DNA of 64,000 nucleotides from Hypericum androsaemum (taxonomy: Eukaryota; Streptophyta; Magnoliopsida; Malpighiales; Hypericaceae), in assembly GCA_963995505.1 (NCBI GenBank), contig OZ023197.1, forward strand, positions 13,638,475 through 13,702,474, read 5' to 3'. Both the position numbers and the translations under genes were made by a program. The notes beneath the pieces are model-generated. The model saw nothing but the letters and a program-made list of their open reading frames with translations. It did not search any database and was not told the origin of the DNA. Below are positions 45,946-60,102 of the stretch, piece by piece (the stretch's first letter is position 1; each line of letters begins with the position of its first letter).

Positions 45946-48052
45946 GATACTTATATCTTTTGGACTAAAATTTCGAAATTGAAAAAAAAAAGGTAAAATA
46001 TTCTATGTACACACTAACGAGTAACGACCTCTTTGACTTTTAACCATGATTTTTCTTATAGTTTCTATAAATATGATACTGAAAATAAACTCTTCTAAAG
46101 TCATTAAAATGAAAAAATTAGTCATGCGCAACAAAAAAAAAGAGTTCATTTTTATTCAAATATTTATTTTTCATACTCCGATACCAATAAATAAGAGACT
46201 CATAATGACTCACGGTGATTAACTCTCACAATGCAAATCATTATAGTTTTTGCATAAGCACAAAATACCAACTTTGTGGTCCACTAAAGTAAAATTAGTC
46301 ATCACGCAAAAAAAAGGTAAAATTAGTCACCATTTTTTATATTTATGAACTTCGTCATTTCGAATTGATAATTTCTCAATCACAAAACAAATATTAATTT
46401 TCTCAAATACATACTTATTAGGCATCTACCGTTATAATATTAGTGGATAAAATTTTAATCTCTATAATTACACATGACCATTCCTATATATAAATATTCA
46501 TGTACTAACATATCTATAGAGAGGTGAGAGTTGGTTTAAGTGACAAATAATTTAATTCACATAAAAATGTATTGAGTTTAAGTATATTACAAACTAAATA
46601 TTTAATGAACCATTCTCAAATTCCGATTAATATCATTAATCGATAATCTTTTAACGGTTTAATTGACCAATAATCTCAAGTCACGAACTGTACGTTTTTT
46701 TCCCAAATAACAAACCAAAAGAATAATTCAATTTAACGTTACCATCACCTGACCTTCACCTTCAATTGCGTAACCAAATTTATGTTATCCCGAGATATCA
46801 CCCTAATCTGCTCACATGTTTATTTATTTTATAATATCTGGTATCCAGCTCAACGGGCGGACTAATCTAATTCGATCCGGACCCTCACATGTTTATTTGT
46901 GTAACGTATGAAGAAGCACAATTTTTTTATTAGATTTTATTCCTCAACTGTAAACCGTTACGTCATATCCATGCTAAAGAAACTTTCTATATTCTTCAAT
47001 TATCGCATCAATAGAAGAATTATAATTTATAATTTTATTTAACCAAGAGGTATCCAGCATTTTGTTGTTAAATATTTGTTATATGAATTTTTTCTGCCTT
47101 TTAAAAGTCCTATCCTACTCGAACCAAGATTAATCTACACAGTGTTTTGATACCAAATTATATAAACAAAAAAAAAGTATGTTTAAGCACATAATTATCA
47201 ACTATCTCTAGAAAAGTTTAATTTATTTTTACGTGGTTTGAGCCCATTTGACTTGGATATCATATGGTTTAAAATGCATCAAACAAATGTCTGAATTGTT
47301 ACCATATGGTTTAAAATGCATCAAACCAGTATCTCGGAAAAAGTTTAATTTAGTGTTACGTGGTTTGAGCCATTTTGACTTGGGTACCATATGGTTTAAA
47401 ACATATCAAACCAGTGTCTGAACTGTTAGCATATCAGCTCCTTCCTTCCTGTCCGGCCACTTAACATGTCACGTCAATCCGGATTGCCATGTGGACTGTA
47501 GCATTCGCCCACGTGGTTTATAATGCGACATTTGAATTGTTAACTAGGGACTAGATTATACTAAAAACTACAAATTTGTTTATAGATAATTCAATTTAGT
47601 ACCTAAGATCATGCATGTCTCTTTGTTTAAAGATGATCTTGGACTCTTGGTTTGCCACTGTCACTTGGCATACATGGATGCTACACAAAAAGCGAAGATT
47701 TTGAAGTTTTTAGTCCAAACCAAATCTAGAACATGGGTAGACTAGACTTTAAAAAGATGTCTATAACCCACTTGTTGCAAATGGCAATCTTTTAACATTT
47801 GAAACGATCCATCGCCTATTAAATAGTACTAAACTCTTACGATCAAACCCAAGTTAATCATCAACTAAATGAGATAGGTCTTAGAACTTCTAAAGATGTT
47901 AAACTAATTAGAAGCATAATCAAACAATACTAAATTTAGGCAAGCGAGCTTAAACAAAAGTGACAGTACTTGTAAATTACATCAAACGCAGTCTCAACAA
48001 AACATGTTCAATTAATTAAAATAAATTCAGAACCGCAAGAGCTTGATCCCAA
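45946..48052. other. Duplicated upstream DNA and repeats
   Basis: 45.95-47.1 kb is paralogous to 30.2-30.96 kb. 47.04-47.13 kb resembles the tail of the SINE at 50.8 kb ('tgccttttaaaagtcctatc'). At 47.21-47.43 kb a unit with 'tacgtggtttgagcc' and 'catatggtttaaaa' is tandemly duplicated. 47.67-48.02 kb is similar to 39.85-40.7 kb. No gene. Confidence 0.6.
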
Positions 48053-48604
48053 TCAATGAGATCCGGCGAGAGAATGTTCACCAGCCACCTTCTCTTCACA
48101 AGGAGGGCCTGCACAATCGATGCCAAAGCACTTGAAAATGGATTCAATTGGCTTTTGGGAGCAATGCCTACAATGGTTGCTGATATAAAACTTCCCCTCC
48201 TTGAACTTATCGCGATGCTCCGAATTCTTGCACATGACAGCAACCGCCAGCGCCGATGACCCGCGGATAAACCCGTGGGTGTAGCCACCACGTTTCGCGT
48301 GGTGCTCCGTGAATGAGGCCGTAGCTCGTTTGAACTGACCCCTCCTTCGTCGACACAAGCGCACAGCTCCGAGCTTCTCCTCGTATCTCTTATTTTCATT
48401 GATTCTTTCTCGGCTAATCCTCTCATTGAGGGCAACCCGCCTCGGGTCATCTTGTGCTAGAAGATTGAGTTTTCCCTGAAGAGCTTCGACTTTTTTTTGC
48501 GATTGGTGTATCAGCTCATCCAGCTCAAAGACTTCGATAGCGTAAGCAGCGTAATCACAAACGTAATCCTCCGTTAGAGGGAGGCTGGCTCTATCTTTGG
48601 ACAT
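48053..48604 (-). CDS. Unknown 183-residue protein with coiled coil and Cys/His-rich tail
   Basis: The ATG at 48604 follows a 3' splice site ('cttttttag') directly, and the 5'-UTR exon M4 lies at 49228-49330. The protein starts MSKDRASLPLTEDYVCDYAA, has a charged, probably helical middle (ELDELIHQSQKKVEALQGKL and RISRERINENKRYEEKLGAV), a basic RLCRRRRGQFKR stretch and a C-terminal third rich in Cys and His (ISNHCRHCSQKPIE, CFGIDCAGPPC) that could bind metal. I do not recognise the family. A truncated, frameshifted copy sits at 32.48-33.31 kb, so at least one duplicate has decayed. The single coding exon and lack of known domains leave some doubt that it is functional. Confidence 0.6.
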   Translation of the reverse strand: MSKDRASLPLTEDYVCDYAAYAIEVFELDELIHQSQKKVEALQGKLNLLAQDDPRRVALNERISRERINENKRYEEKLGAVRLCRRRRGQFKRATASFTEHHAKRGGYTHGFIRGSSALAVAVMCKNSEHRDKFKEGKFYISNHCRHCSQKPIESIFKCFGIDCAGPPCEEKVAGEHSLAGSH

Positions 48605-48731
48605 CTAAAAAAGACATCCATAAAAGCAATCCATAAGTTGCTACATAAACAAACACAATGAAAATATTTACTTGGAAAAATTAAAGAACCGGCGAGTTAC
48701 AAGAAGAAGAAACGTTAAAAACCCTAGAGAG

Positions 48732-48863
48732 TTTTTTTTTGTAAAAGTATATATTTTATTAATATTCTAAGCCGAAAAAAAACTCACGATTTAAAATCGT
48801 GATAAATTAAAACTCAAGAAAAGAGTGCCATCAATAGCACCACCAGGACAGAGTTCTCTACAA
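48732..48863 (-). mobile_element. Short LINE 3'-end fragment in the intron of the unknown gene
   Basis: On the plus strand it begins with a T-run and 'gtaaaagtatatattttatt', the complement of a typical plant L1 3' end with poly(A). Flanks 'aaaaccctagagag' and 'aaaaccccaaagag' look like an aged target duplication. The paralogous intron at about 32835 reads 'aaaccctggagagttgatcc' with no insert. Confidence 0.75.
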
Positions 48864-49227
48864 TAAAACCCCAAAGAGTTGATCCAAATATAAGGGAAGA
48901 TATAAATATTCATCGTAGAACAATTTACCCTAAAATAATTTGAACACTTTTTTACCGGGTGCATCCGATGAATTGAACTCGCTTTAACCTGACTTGAAGA
49001 TCGATATTTTAGGGCGACTTGACCATTGCTGTGGTGCATTGGATGTTATAGACTGAACGGGTTTATAGTCTAGTTAATCTATTATAATCTAACTCGAATC
49101 GAATATTGATTAATTGGTCAGTCCATACCTAAGTTTCAAAAGAAAAAAAAACAACGTGCCACGATCAAATATAAACAAGAGAGAGAATTTTTTTTTTGAG
49201 GGGAACAAGAGAGAGAATATGGATTAC

Positions 49228-49330
49228 CTGGTTACTTCGGCTTTGGGAAGAGGCGGCCTCTGAGCTTGGGACGTTGAATATTAGGGTTTTGGGGATTGGA
49301 AACGGCGTGGGGAGAACAAGAGGGAGAATT
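49228..49330 (-). promoter_or_regulatory. Leader-exon module M4, 5'-UTR exon of the unknown gene
   Basis: Minus strand contains 'cccaaaaccctaatattcaa' and 'aagctcagaggccgcctctt', ending 'gaagtaaccag' before GT at 49226-49227. About 30 bp present in M1-M3 ('gagcgtcgtcgttttgaaat') are deleted here. Confidence 0.6.
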
Positions 49331-49339
49331 AGAGGTGTC

Positions 49340-50370
49340 GTATCATTATTTATACCAGAAAATCTGGTAGGGAACGAAAGAGATGGAGATAAAAGACTAA
49401 AAGTTCAAAATTGAAAAAAGAGTAAAATATTCTACGCATTAAGTATTTAACGTCCCTTTTATTATGAATTAATTATATCACCTAACTTGTTAATTTCTCA
49501 CGTAAATTCCGCTATCACCAATTCTTGGCACATTTTTCCTACCAATTTACAAGTGCCAAGTAGATTTGTGGACTGACTAATTAATTAAATTGATTATGAT
49601 ATAATATTATGGAAACAAAATCAAGGAATTATTGTAGCATAGGTTAAAAACAACCGTTTTCTAAAGAAAGTTATTTTATTTCAAGAAAACACAACCAAGC
49701 CATTAGTGGGAGACGTGGATTCAAGTCCTGTTATATTTTTAGTTTTTCTAAACAAAATAAAATCGATAATTGGAGAAATAATTATAAAAAATATATGATG
49801 AACTTGTGACGATAAAAACCGAAAATTTAACTTTTATGTTTTGGAGAAAAGAAAAAGCACATACTTCATGAATCCTAGAAAATAACACTTTACAAATTGA
49901 TCTTGAGATCAAACTTCTTTTTTACTATTCAGCAAAATTGAGCTAAAATTATTTTCTGTAAATTACTTATAAGAACTAACGAATTTAATTTTTCAAAAAT
50001 TAAAAATTAATTACTAAAGTATAAATCTTCGAGTACATTATATAAAAAAATTAAATCTTAGAAACTTCTAAACTTTTTCACAAATTTATCTATAAATAAT
50101 TGTATCGAAGTTCAATGCGTGATCCGTAGGATAGTGGGAGCGGCCCGCACCAAAATATCTATACTGGGCCCGGATGTCGACGTGGCCACCGAGCTAGCGG
50201 GAGGTTGGCCTTGGCCGGCCATTTAGGATATTTCCTCCGACCAGATATTTGTTCTGATATTGTTTTTTTGTCACTGTATCGACGTGGCCTCATCTTCTTA
50301 TCTCCCGCCCTCAACTTGACGCCTAATTTACCATATCGCCATCCCAACTACTAAATAGTATATATCATAA
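49340..50370. other. Upstream DNA, empty-site counterpart of 33.3-36.5 kb
   Basis: Aligns in order with the left block but without the MITE, Pack-MULE A, LINE and second MITE found there. 50.1-50.35 kb is GC-richer with no recognised gene. Confidence 0.75.
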
Positions 50371-50826
50371 TTTTTCTCCATGAAGATTATTGATTTTTTT
50401 TATTACAGAAACTAAAAACGATAATACATTTATACTTTCCTCGGCCTTTCAAACCACGGTAGGGTATATTAACTAGTAACAATAATTCAGAAATCAGAAA
50501 TTTAGCTATGTCGAAATGTGAGAGAAATTTTTCGAAACATTTTTTATGGTTAAACTGTTTAACATGGAACCAAGAGGCACTTGGATCAATTTTTCTCCAT
50601 GAAAATTATTGATTTTTTTTTCAGAAACTAAAAACGATAATACATTTATACTTTCCTCGGGCGTTCAAACCACGGTAGGGTATATTAATTAGTAACAATA
50701 TTGTATTTTCATAAAGATTTTGAATTTAGAATTCAGAAATTTAGCTATGTCGAAATGAGAGAGAAATTTTTTGAAATATTTTTTATGGTTAAACTGTTTA
50801 ACGTATAACCAATAGGTACTTAGATC
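50371..50826. repeat. Tandem duplication of about 220-235 bp
   Basis: Unit 1 (50371-50589) and unit 2 (50590-50826) both start 'tttttctccatga' and include 'ctaaaaacgataatacattt' and 'accacggtagggtatatta', ending inside the SINE 5' end ('ggatcaa' and 'agatcaa'). Unit 2 has about 20 additional bases near 50700. Confidence 0.88.
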
Positions 50827-50992
50827 AATTAGTGAGAGAATTGTTCTAACTTAATTAGGTCTCGGGTTCGAGTCCTTGGATACGCAGCGGTGTTAAATAC
50901 TTGTTGGAAGAACTTTGCCATCTTTTAAAAGTCCTACCTGACTCGAAATTAGATTAGTCTGTTCAATAGGCTGGATACTGATTGATTAAAAA
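50806..50992 (+). mobile_element. tRNA-derived SINE with 15-bp target duplication
   Basis: 'aaactgtttaacgta' flanks it (50791-50805 and 50993-51007). The body begins 'taaccaataggtacttagat', has a clear B box ('ggtctcgggttcgagtcctt') and ends in an A-run. Related scraps occur at 30.86-30.95 and 47.04-47.13 kb. Confidence 0.88.
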
Positions 50993-51094
50993 AAACTGTT
51001 TAACGTAGTAAGCCATAGTGACCAAAGATGAATCATAGATATTTTTATACATCTAATGGGAGAGGGCAATTTCGGCATTTCAAACAACAAATAA

Positions 51095-53765
<2,671 letters not shown>

Positions 53766-54017
53766 CCCGATTCCGGCTAGGCGATCACGGCCAATGTACA
53801 TAACCTGTATGCCAACTCCTGCAGAAAACTCTCCTCTCAGCAAGCTGCGTTCTTCGAGGTTTTGCCTTGGGACATCGATCATTTGTTATTGTATTGTAGT
53901 GATTCCTTTTGTAGTATATGTATTCTGCATCTTGTGTTCAAATGTATGGTGTTGATGTCGCTGTACCACTCTTTGAACTTGAGTTTCAATGTATAATACG
54001 CCAACTCGACCGACAAC

Positions 54018-54365
54018 TATAGGAATTTCCATATCCTACCCAAAATTTTAAGGTAGTGAGTAGGTGGATCATCCACACTTATAAATAGGTTCAACCCACT
54101 TGCCACTTCCGATGTGGGATGTTCTCCAACACGCTCCCTCAAACGAAGCTCATTGGGCTGAAATTTGCACGGGTTTAACTACTGCCTCTCGTGTTTTTGA
54201 AGAGGGTCGTGCGGGCCATGGATCTCGTTAGAACAATTGGCTCTGATACCATATAGGAATTTTTACATCTTACCCAAAATCTTAAGATAGTGAGCAGGTG
54301 GATCATCCACACTTATAAACATGCCCAACCCACTTGTTACTTCCAATGTAGAATTCTCTCCAACA
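54018..54365 (-). mobile_element. TRIM-type miniature LTR retrotransposon
   Basis: Two 114-bp direct repeats (54018-54131 and 54252-54365) share 'ggtggatcatccacacttat' and end 'ctccaaca'. A primer binding site (minus strand 'tggtatcagagcc') abuts the right repeat and a purine-rich tract ('tttgagggagcg') abuts the left. The internal part is about 120 bp and non-coding. Flanks 'acaac' and 'acaag' match at four of five bases. It lies about 250 bp past the FKF1 stop. Confidence 0.88.
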
Positions 54366-54614
54366 ACAAGTGTCGCTTGAGTTTTTTAGGCAAGTAACAT
54401 ATATTAAGATTTCCTAGAGAGAATCTAAACGAAGTCGGATTAGTTGACTCAAATGGGAATAATGCACTATATAATCTGGAGCTCCCGAGTTTAAAGACAA
54501 CCAAACACACAAAAGAATGTGACCAGCTGGTCAATGCTGTGATGTTCTTCTGTGGTGATCAAGAGAACAACATTTAAAGAAGTGGGAAGTGAGCACTTGA
54601 AACTAAAATCTTCA

Positions 54615-57600
54615 TCATTTCCATGCGACCGAGTCGATCTCGTCCCTGGCCGACTTGTATAGCTCGAGCCGTTTGGCTATCTGAGTTCTTCGTTCCATGA
54701 GTTGCGGGTCCTCGTCCAACATCGCTCCGAGCCGCTCCTTCTGCAACGAGACCAAGACGAATGCGTCACCGATGTTAATGTGCATTCACTATGAAGATTG
54801 ACGTTGTGGTAAGGTCTAACAGATTAGAGCTTTACCTCCCTTCTCCCAACTTGTGTGTAGAAATGGTTGAGAAGAGACCGTTTAGCCTCCCGAACTTGAC
54901 AAAACACGACGGCCTTCGGGATCGAATTACGTAATGTATCCAACACCATGTTGATATACGCGTTGACGTTAGATCCTGAAATAGGATATGCCTCGGATAT
55001 CATGATGCAGTATCTGGTTGTTCTCTTCACAGTAGAAATCATAGAATTAAGAACAGTTGAAGGTCATGGGAAGCTGACAATTACATACCAATCCTCCTGA
55101 AATGCATGTCGGAGTAACGGTCTATATTTTGGGCAGGCGGATGGTCTTTTTCTTTCGAGTTCGGATTGGTCGGCTTGTCGGGTTCAAGGGAAAGCTTCCT
55201 GAAAAAGTCTACTGTAAGGTAGCTAGACTCCATTTCAACAAGTCGCAGAACTGTTTTCCTGCCTTCATCCCGAAACTTTTCCAGTGCTTCGTTCGCAGCG
55301 GCAGCAATATCAGATTGTAGCGTCGGAAATCGTTTAAGTTCCTACGGCCGAATGAAGAAGATTACTGTCCAAACTCTGATCAATAGAGAAGCTAAAACTC
55401 CATGGCACCTTTTGGGAAAAAAAGAGAGACGTCGAACACGCGGAAAGATTACTAACCTCTGTTTCTGCTATTGACTTCCGGACAAGTTCCTTCAGAACGA
55501 AGTGCACCTGAGGGCAGGAACGTATAAACGACATGTCCCTGCAGTATATAAAGCAAAATAGGCCAAGATCTAGATATATGAGTTACTTTGACAAGAATAC
55601 TACCGCATCGACACAGGCTTCAGCTGGACCTTTGAAGAAGCCGATGGATCCATCAATCAGCCTTCTGTATCCTTGTTCCGGAGCAATCAAATGTGGCTGG
55701 TAACCGTCGGCTTCTGAAACTACTTTCTGGACGTTCTTTAAGGAGAGATGATGATCGAAAGGTAGCTTTTTCAAAGCAGCTGGAAGTTGGTGGTCAAAAA
55801 CTCCGTAAATTCGATCTCCACCGGGGCGGCTGAACAGAAAAGACAACAGAAGTCACTCTTTGGTGATCTAGAAGCATGTATACTTATTTGTACATCAGGA
55901 TAACGAAACAGAAGAGACAGGGATGTGCAAGGTGATCACCCTCCATCCAAATGTTCCTTAAACACCCGGTCAAATGCACGGCACATTTCAAGAATTGTGT
56001 ACAGCTGGGCCTGGAAATGAAACAGTATGCATCAAGTAAGCAAATTACATTCTCCAATCATTTCATCCGGACCAGTTCAGAACCCACGTTGTTCTCATTC
56101 TTACCCCTGAGTCTACAGCAATAGGCCTGCCTATCCGGTCCAACTCTGCATTGAGCTCGTCGATGGTCTTATTAATTAATGCTATGATGCTAGGAATCCG
56201 CTGTCTGATAACTTGCTCCAAGTGCTGATAAAGAAGTAACATAAGAATGGACAGAAGAAACACCATTATAACGTGAGTATAAAAAATAAACGCAATAGTC
56301 CTTCCAAATGTGAAGAGATGGGAAATACCCTCGACAATAGTTTTGCCAGATACTCCGCGCCCATTTTGCTGGCCAAATGCCCATATTCCGAACTTGTTTC
56401 AAAATATTCACGTTCCTTTCGGCGAGCAGCAATCATATCAACATTCTTGTTAATATCTGCTTGGGAACGATTAACAATTCCAACCCAAGGATGCTGAAGT
56501 CTGTATGACCTTCCTTCGAGAACCTTGACAAAAATGTAGAAAAAGGTACTAATTATAACCAGGTCAATTGGTTGTCAAAAAATATGTATCAGCAAAATAT
56601 CATGGTTCCTTACATCCAGAGCATTGGTTCCCTTGTCCATCAGATCTAGCTTTGTCACAACGCCAAATGTTCTTTCACCTAAGTACATCAAACGCAGCCG
56701 AAATGCAATCCTTTAGTTATCAGGCAGAGTAATCTATTAACAGCCAGTACTTAGCAACAGGTGTCATGTTTACCAGAAGGGTCCACTTCTCTGGCCAGTT
56801 TTATGGCATCTGAAGTTGCAATATCCTGATTAGCTGGAGAAATAGCTAAGATAATACAATTGGGCTGCCACATTAGAAGATCACATGAGTTCGAAAACAC
56901 AGAGTGTGATATAAGAGAATTCAAATGATTCAATACTTCAACAACCTCACAGTAACACTACAATTGTGGAAAGAATAATAACTCAACAGTTATTTTTTAG
57001 ATGCATGCAAGGTCTTACAGAGATCTTTAAGTTAAGAACTACTAGACGGCATTCAAATCACACATCGATCTTAATTGTGGTTTAAACTTTCCTTAGTGCT
57101 TTCTGAAAAGCTTCCATCTATTACTCGACAGTAATTGATACGCTACAAGCTGATTGCTTCTTGTTTCCCATTTTTTGTAGGATAAAGAGTAAAATGGATG
57201 AAAAACGACACTTATTCTCACCTTTTCCACATATGAGCGGACCATATTTTCAATGTCTTCAACTATATTCTCTGACTGTCCCTCTGCATGATTGGGTTGC
57301 AGCTTTGCATGAATATGACTGTAATTCTTAAGGAACTGGAGGTATCAATAACGCAATTTAGTGAAGGATGCCAAATTGCTCATTTTCGATGTGCTTACCT
57401 ACTGCAACCTTTGTCAATCCAGGAAGATCTATAAGGGTCAAGTTGACAACTGTGGAAGAAAGCATTGGTCAAAAAGCGGAATACAATCAGAAGCTGTAAA
57501 GCGTGAGAGAACACGGCCCAAGTATCGGCAGAGACAAAAATAGATACAAACCATTCGGAGAATAAATGCTGAGCTGAATTGGAACATTCGAGATTTGCTT

Positions 57601-58488
57601 TGACTTCCCAGTTATTCGATCAGTTTCATCAGATATCTCCTTACGCACAGCAGCTACAAACATGGAGGAAAGATATCATTTATACAGAAAGGCAGTACTG
57701 CAAATCCCAATAGAGCAGATAGCATTGGCATATTGTAGTTAGACAATTAACCATGCGAATATTCTAACATCACAAACCCATATTTGGAAACTTGAACCAT
57801 CTTTCAGCTCGAAGATACGATCTCTCTTATTTCACATACCAAAGTCAGTGAACTTCCTTTTGGGTGCATGAAGAAACTCTGCATATTCGGTCTTCCCATC
57901 TTCTATCTTATGAAGTTGCAACACCAACGGTCTCCGAGTGACGATACCTATCAACAAGGATCACTCGAATTAATCAGAGTATTTCCTACTGCATCTGACA
58001 TCCCCACTTCAACTATCTACAACAGCCATTCAAACCAAAAATTTTCTTTCTACTGAACCAGGTTAAACAACATTCATGACCATAGACTACCAAACATGAA
58101 AACGCATGAACCTTCCCAAGCCAAAAACAATCCAGAGCCTAATCCATACCAGATCCACGAGGCAGAAAATCTCTCCCCACCACGCTTTCCAAGACCGAAG
58201 ATTTCCCAGAACTCTGCATTCCCATGATGACACCAAAATGTGCATAATTTTAGTAACATCAATCAGCTCATGAGCTACAAAACCCAGAAATAAAAATCCA
58301 AACTTTGGAAGACCCAAAAGAGAATTTTTTTTTATAAAAAAAATGGGGGAAGAGACCTGGCCACCAACAACAGCAACAGTAGGAAGAGCTTCCCAAAGGG
58401 ACATCCCTTCTCCTCCATAATCTCCCAACACCGTACAAGCTCTCTGTATTCTGTTCACTAAACCGATCAAGCTCTCCATTGTAGCCAT
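54615..58488 (-). CDS. DRP1C: Dynamin-related protein 1C (phragmoplastin-type GTPase)
   Basis: Large GTPase that assembles on membranes during clathrin-mediated endocytosis and cell-plate formation. Sixteen minus-strand exons join in phase, giving 618 residues: 58488-58357, 58213-58150, 57947-57840, 57653-57552, 57449-57399, 57283-57222, 56864-56774, 56678-56614, 56523-56329, 56224-56105, 56010-55940, 55829-55604, 55507-55457, 55341-55089, 54975-54836, 54740-54615. P-loop [20 protein letters not shown] spans the first intron. [14 protein letters not shown] (G3) and [16 protein letters not shown] (G4) follow. The middle domain has [20 protein letters not shown], and the GTPase effector domain ends [20 protein letters not shown] and VAWK. 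There is no PH or proline-rich domain, as in plant DRP1. The N terminus ([20 protein letters not shown] .. [12 protein letters not shown]) and VAWK end point to DRP1C over 1A or 1E. No lesions seen. Confidence 0.96.
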
Positions 58489-58508
58489 CCTTCTTCCCCT
58501 TTTAATCT

Positions 58509-58539
<31 letters not shown>

Positions 58540-60102
58540 TGGTATTGGGAATTGGATTTGGATGCAATGGCTCTGTTCTATTGCTTGGTGAATACAAAAC
58601 AGAATGGTTTTTTTTTTGGTATCAGAGGAGGAGATATAAAGATTGAATGTGGAGAGAATCAGAGGAGAAGGTTCTTGTTCAGATCGATCGAGAGAGAGAG
58701 AGAGAGATGAAAGTTGCTGGTTGGTTGGTTTGGAGATGGAGACGTTAAATTGGAGACGGTGAAGAGGGAGGAGGAGATCAAGGTAAAAGCCTGGCTTTTT
58801 GGTTTCTTATATTTTGTCTTTAATTTGTTCCGGCTGTCTTTTTATTGTTCTTTCTTATGTCTACCTTATTAAATACATAAGCTCATTTTATTACAATAAA
58901 CAATGCCACTTGAAAGTCCAATGGATATCATATGGAAGTGCTTGATTTGTGTATTAATTTGCCTTAGAAATGGCCGGAATGGATCTATTAATGTAAAATT
59001 CGGACCCTATTGAACCATGCAAATTTTAATTTTACAATTTGAAATCGGAATTCCTGATTTATGTGGCTTAATTATGTCAGAGTAAGAGTTTCTTGTCATA
59101 GATGAAGCAATGTGGTTTTAAAATAAAGTTAAGTAACAAGAAAATGGAATTACGATCAATTCAACTTCAGAGCAAGTAACTTTCTAGGCTCCATCGTTGA
59201 CCAAGGATCCGTTTATATCCAAGAAATCGACAAAATAAAACTCCCGGAGCCCAGAAACAATTATGGAATAATTTTTAGTGGTTTGTCGTTTGAATTTTGA
59301 ATTGAAGCCCCTGGAGCCAATATTTTAACTCTTCCAAAAAAAGAAGCTAATATTTTAACTCTGCCTTTGTCCCAGTGCTCTTGAAATTTTGAAATATGGG
59401 TTGGCGCCCAATACTCAAAACGACACCGCAGCAGCCGTCGGATTTGGGAGGAAGTCGTATTTTGCTTTTGGCATCTCCGACCAAACTCTCTCGTCAATAA
59501 GTCTCATAAAATGGCCACTTCACGAAGAAAACGTAGTAAATCAGTAGTTGGAAACCCACGTAGTGCCAACTAATCCAAGTTCGAGATAGCAGTGCCGACT
59601 AATCCAGGTTCGAGATAGAAGAATGAGACAACCACAAGAACCGGAACTTCATCTGATTACAAGAATATCAACAAACTTGTACAGACGACGACAATCACAC
59701 TAGTTGCATAATAATAATGCAAATATGATGAACTGCAAAATGGTTGGAGAAAAAAACCATAAACGTCCATAAGCTAGCTATACAACCACAATCACTGCCC
59801 ACTCTCATACGTAAACCCGACACGAGGTTAGCCCATAGTCAATACCTTCCTTCCTTTCATCTCTAAGTAGAGGAATACACTCTATGTCAGAAACACGCCG
59901 ATCTCTCCTCCGCGGAAACTTCTGCATCCATCCACTTCCCTTGACGATTTCGGTGGAAGCACGGTCATCAGCGGCATACAAGTTAAAATCTTATAATCAA
60001 TCATGGGGATAACTGGGGATTAAATAACAAATATAGAAGCAGCTGAAGAACATGGCCTATCCAGATCCAACTCCCCACCAACTCTGCAAGTGGAGATCGT
60101 TG
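58489..60102. other. Intergenic: DRP1C promoter side and MAP70 3' side
   Basis: GA microsatellites at about 58508-58531 and 58684-58708 lie in the probable DRP1C leader. 59.2-59.6 kb has an imperfect local repeat ('gtgccaactaatccaagttc' and 'gtgccgactaatccaggttc'). No gene recognised. Confidence 0.55.

Noticed and set aside
50860..50885. tRNA-like B box 'ggttcgagtcc'
   Set aside because: No cloverleaf or acceptor stem. It lies in a SINE with poly(A) end and target duplication.
57868..58056. Plus-strand ORF inside DRP1C
   Set aside because: Antisense shadow of a well-supported DRP1C exon and intron.
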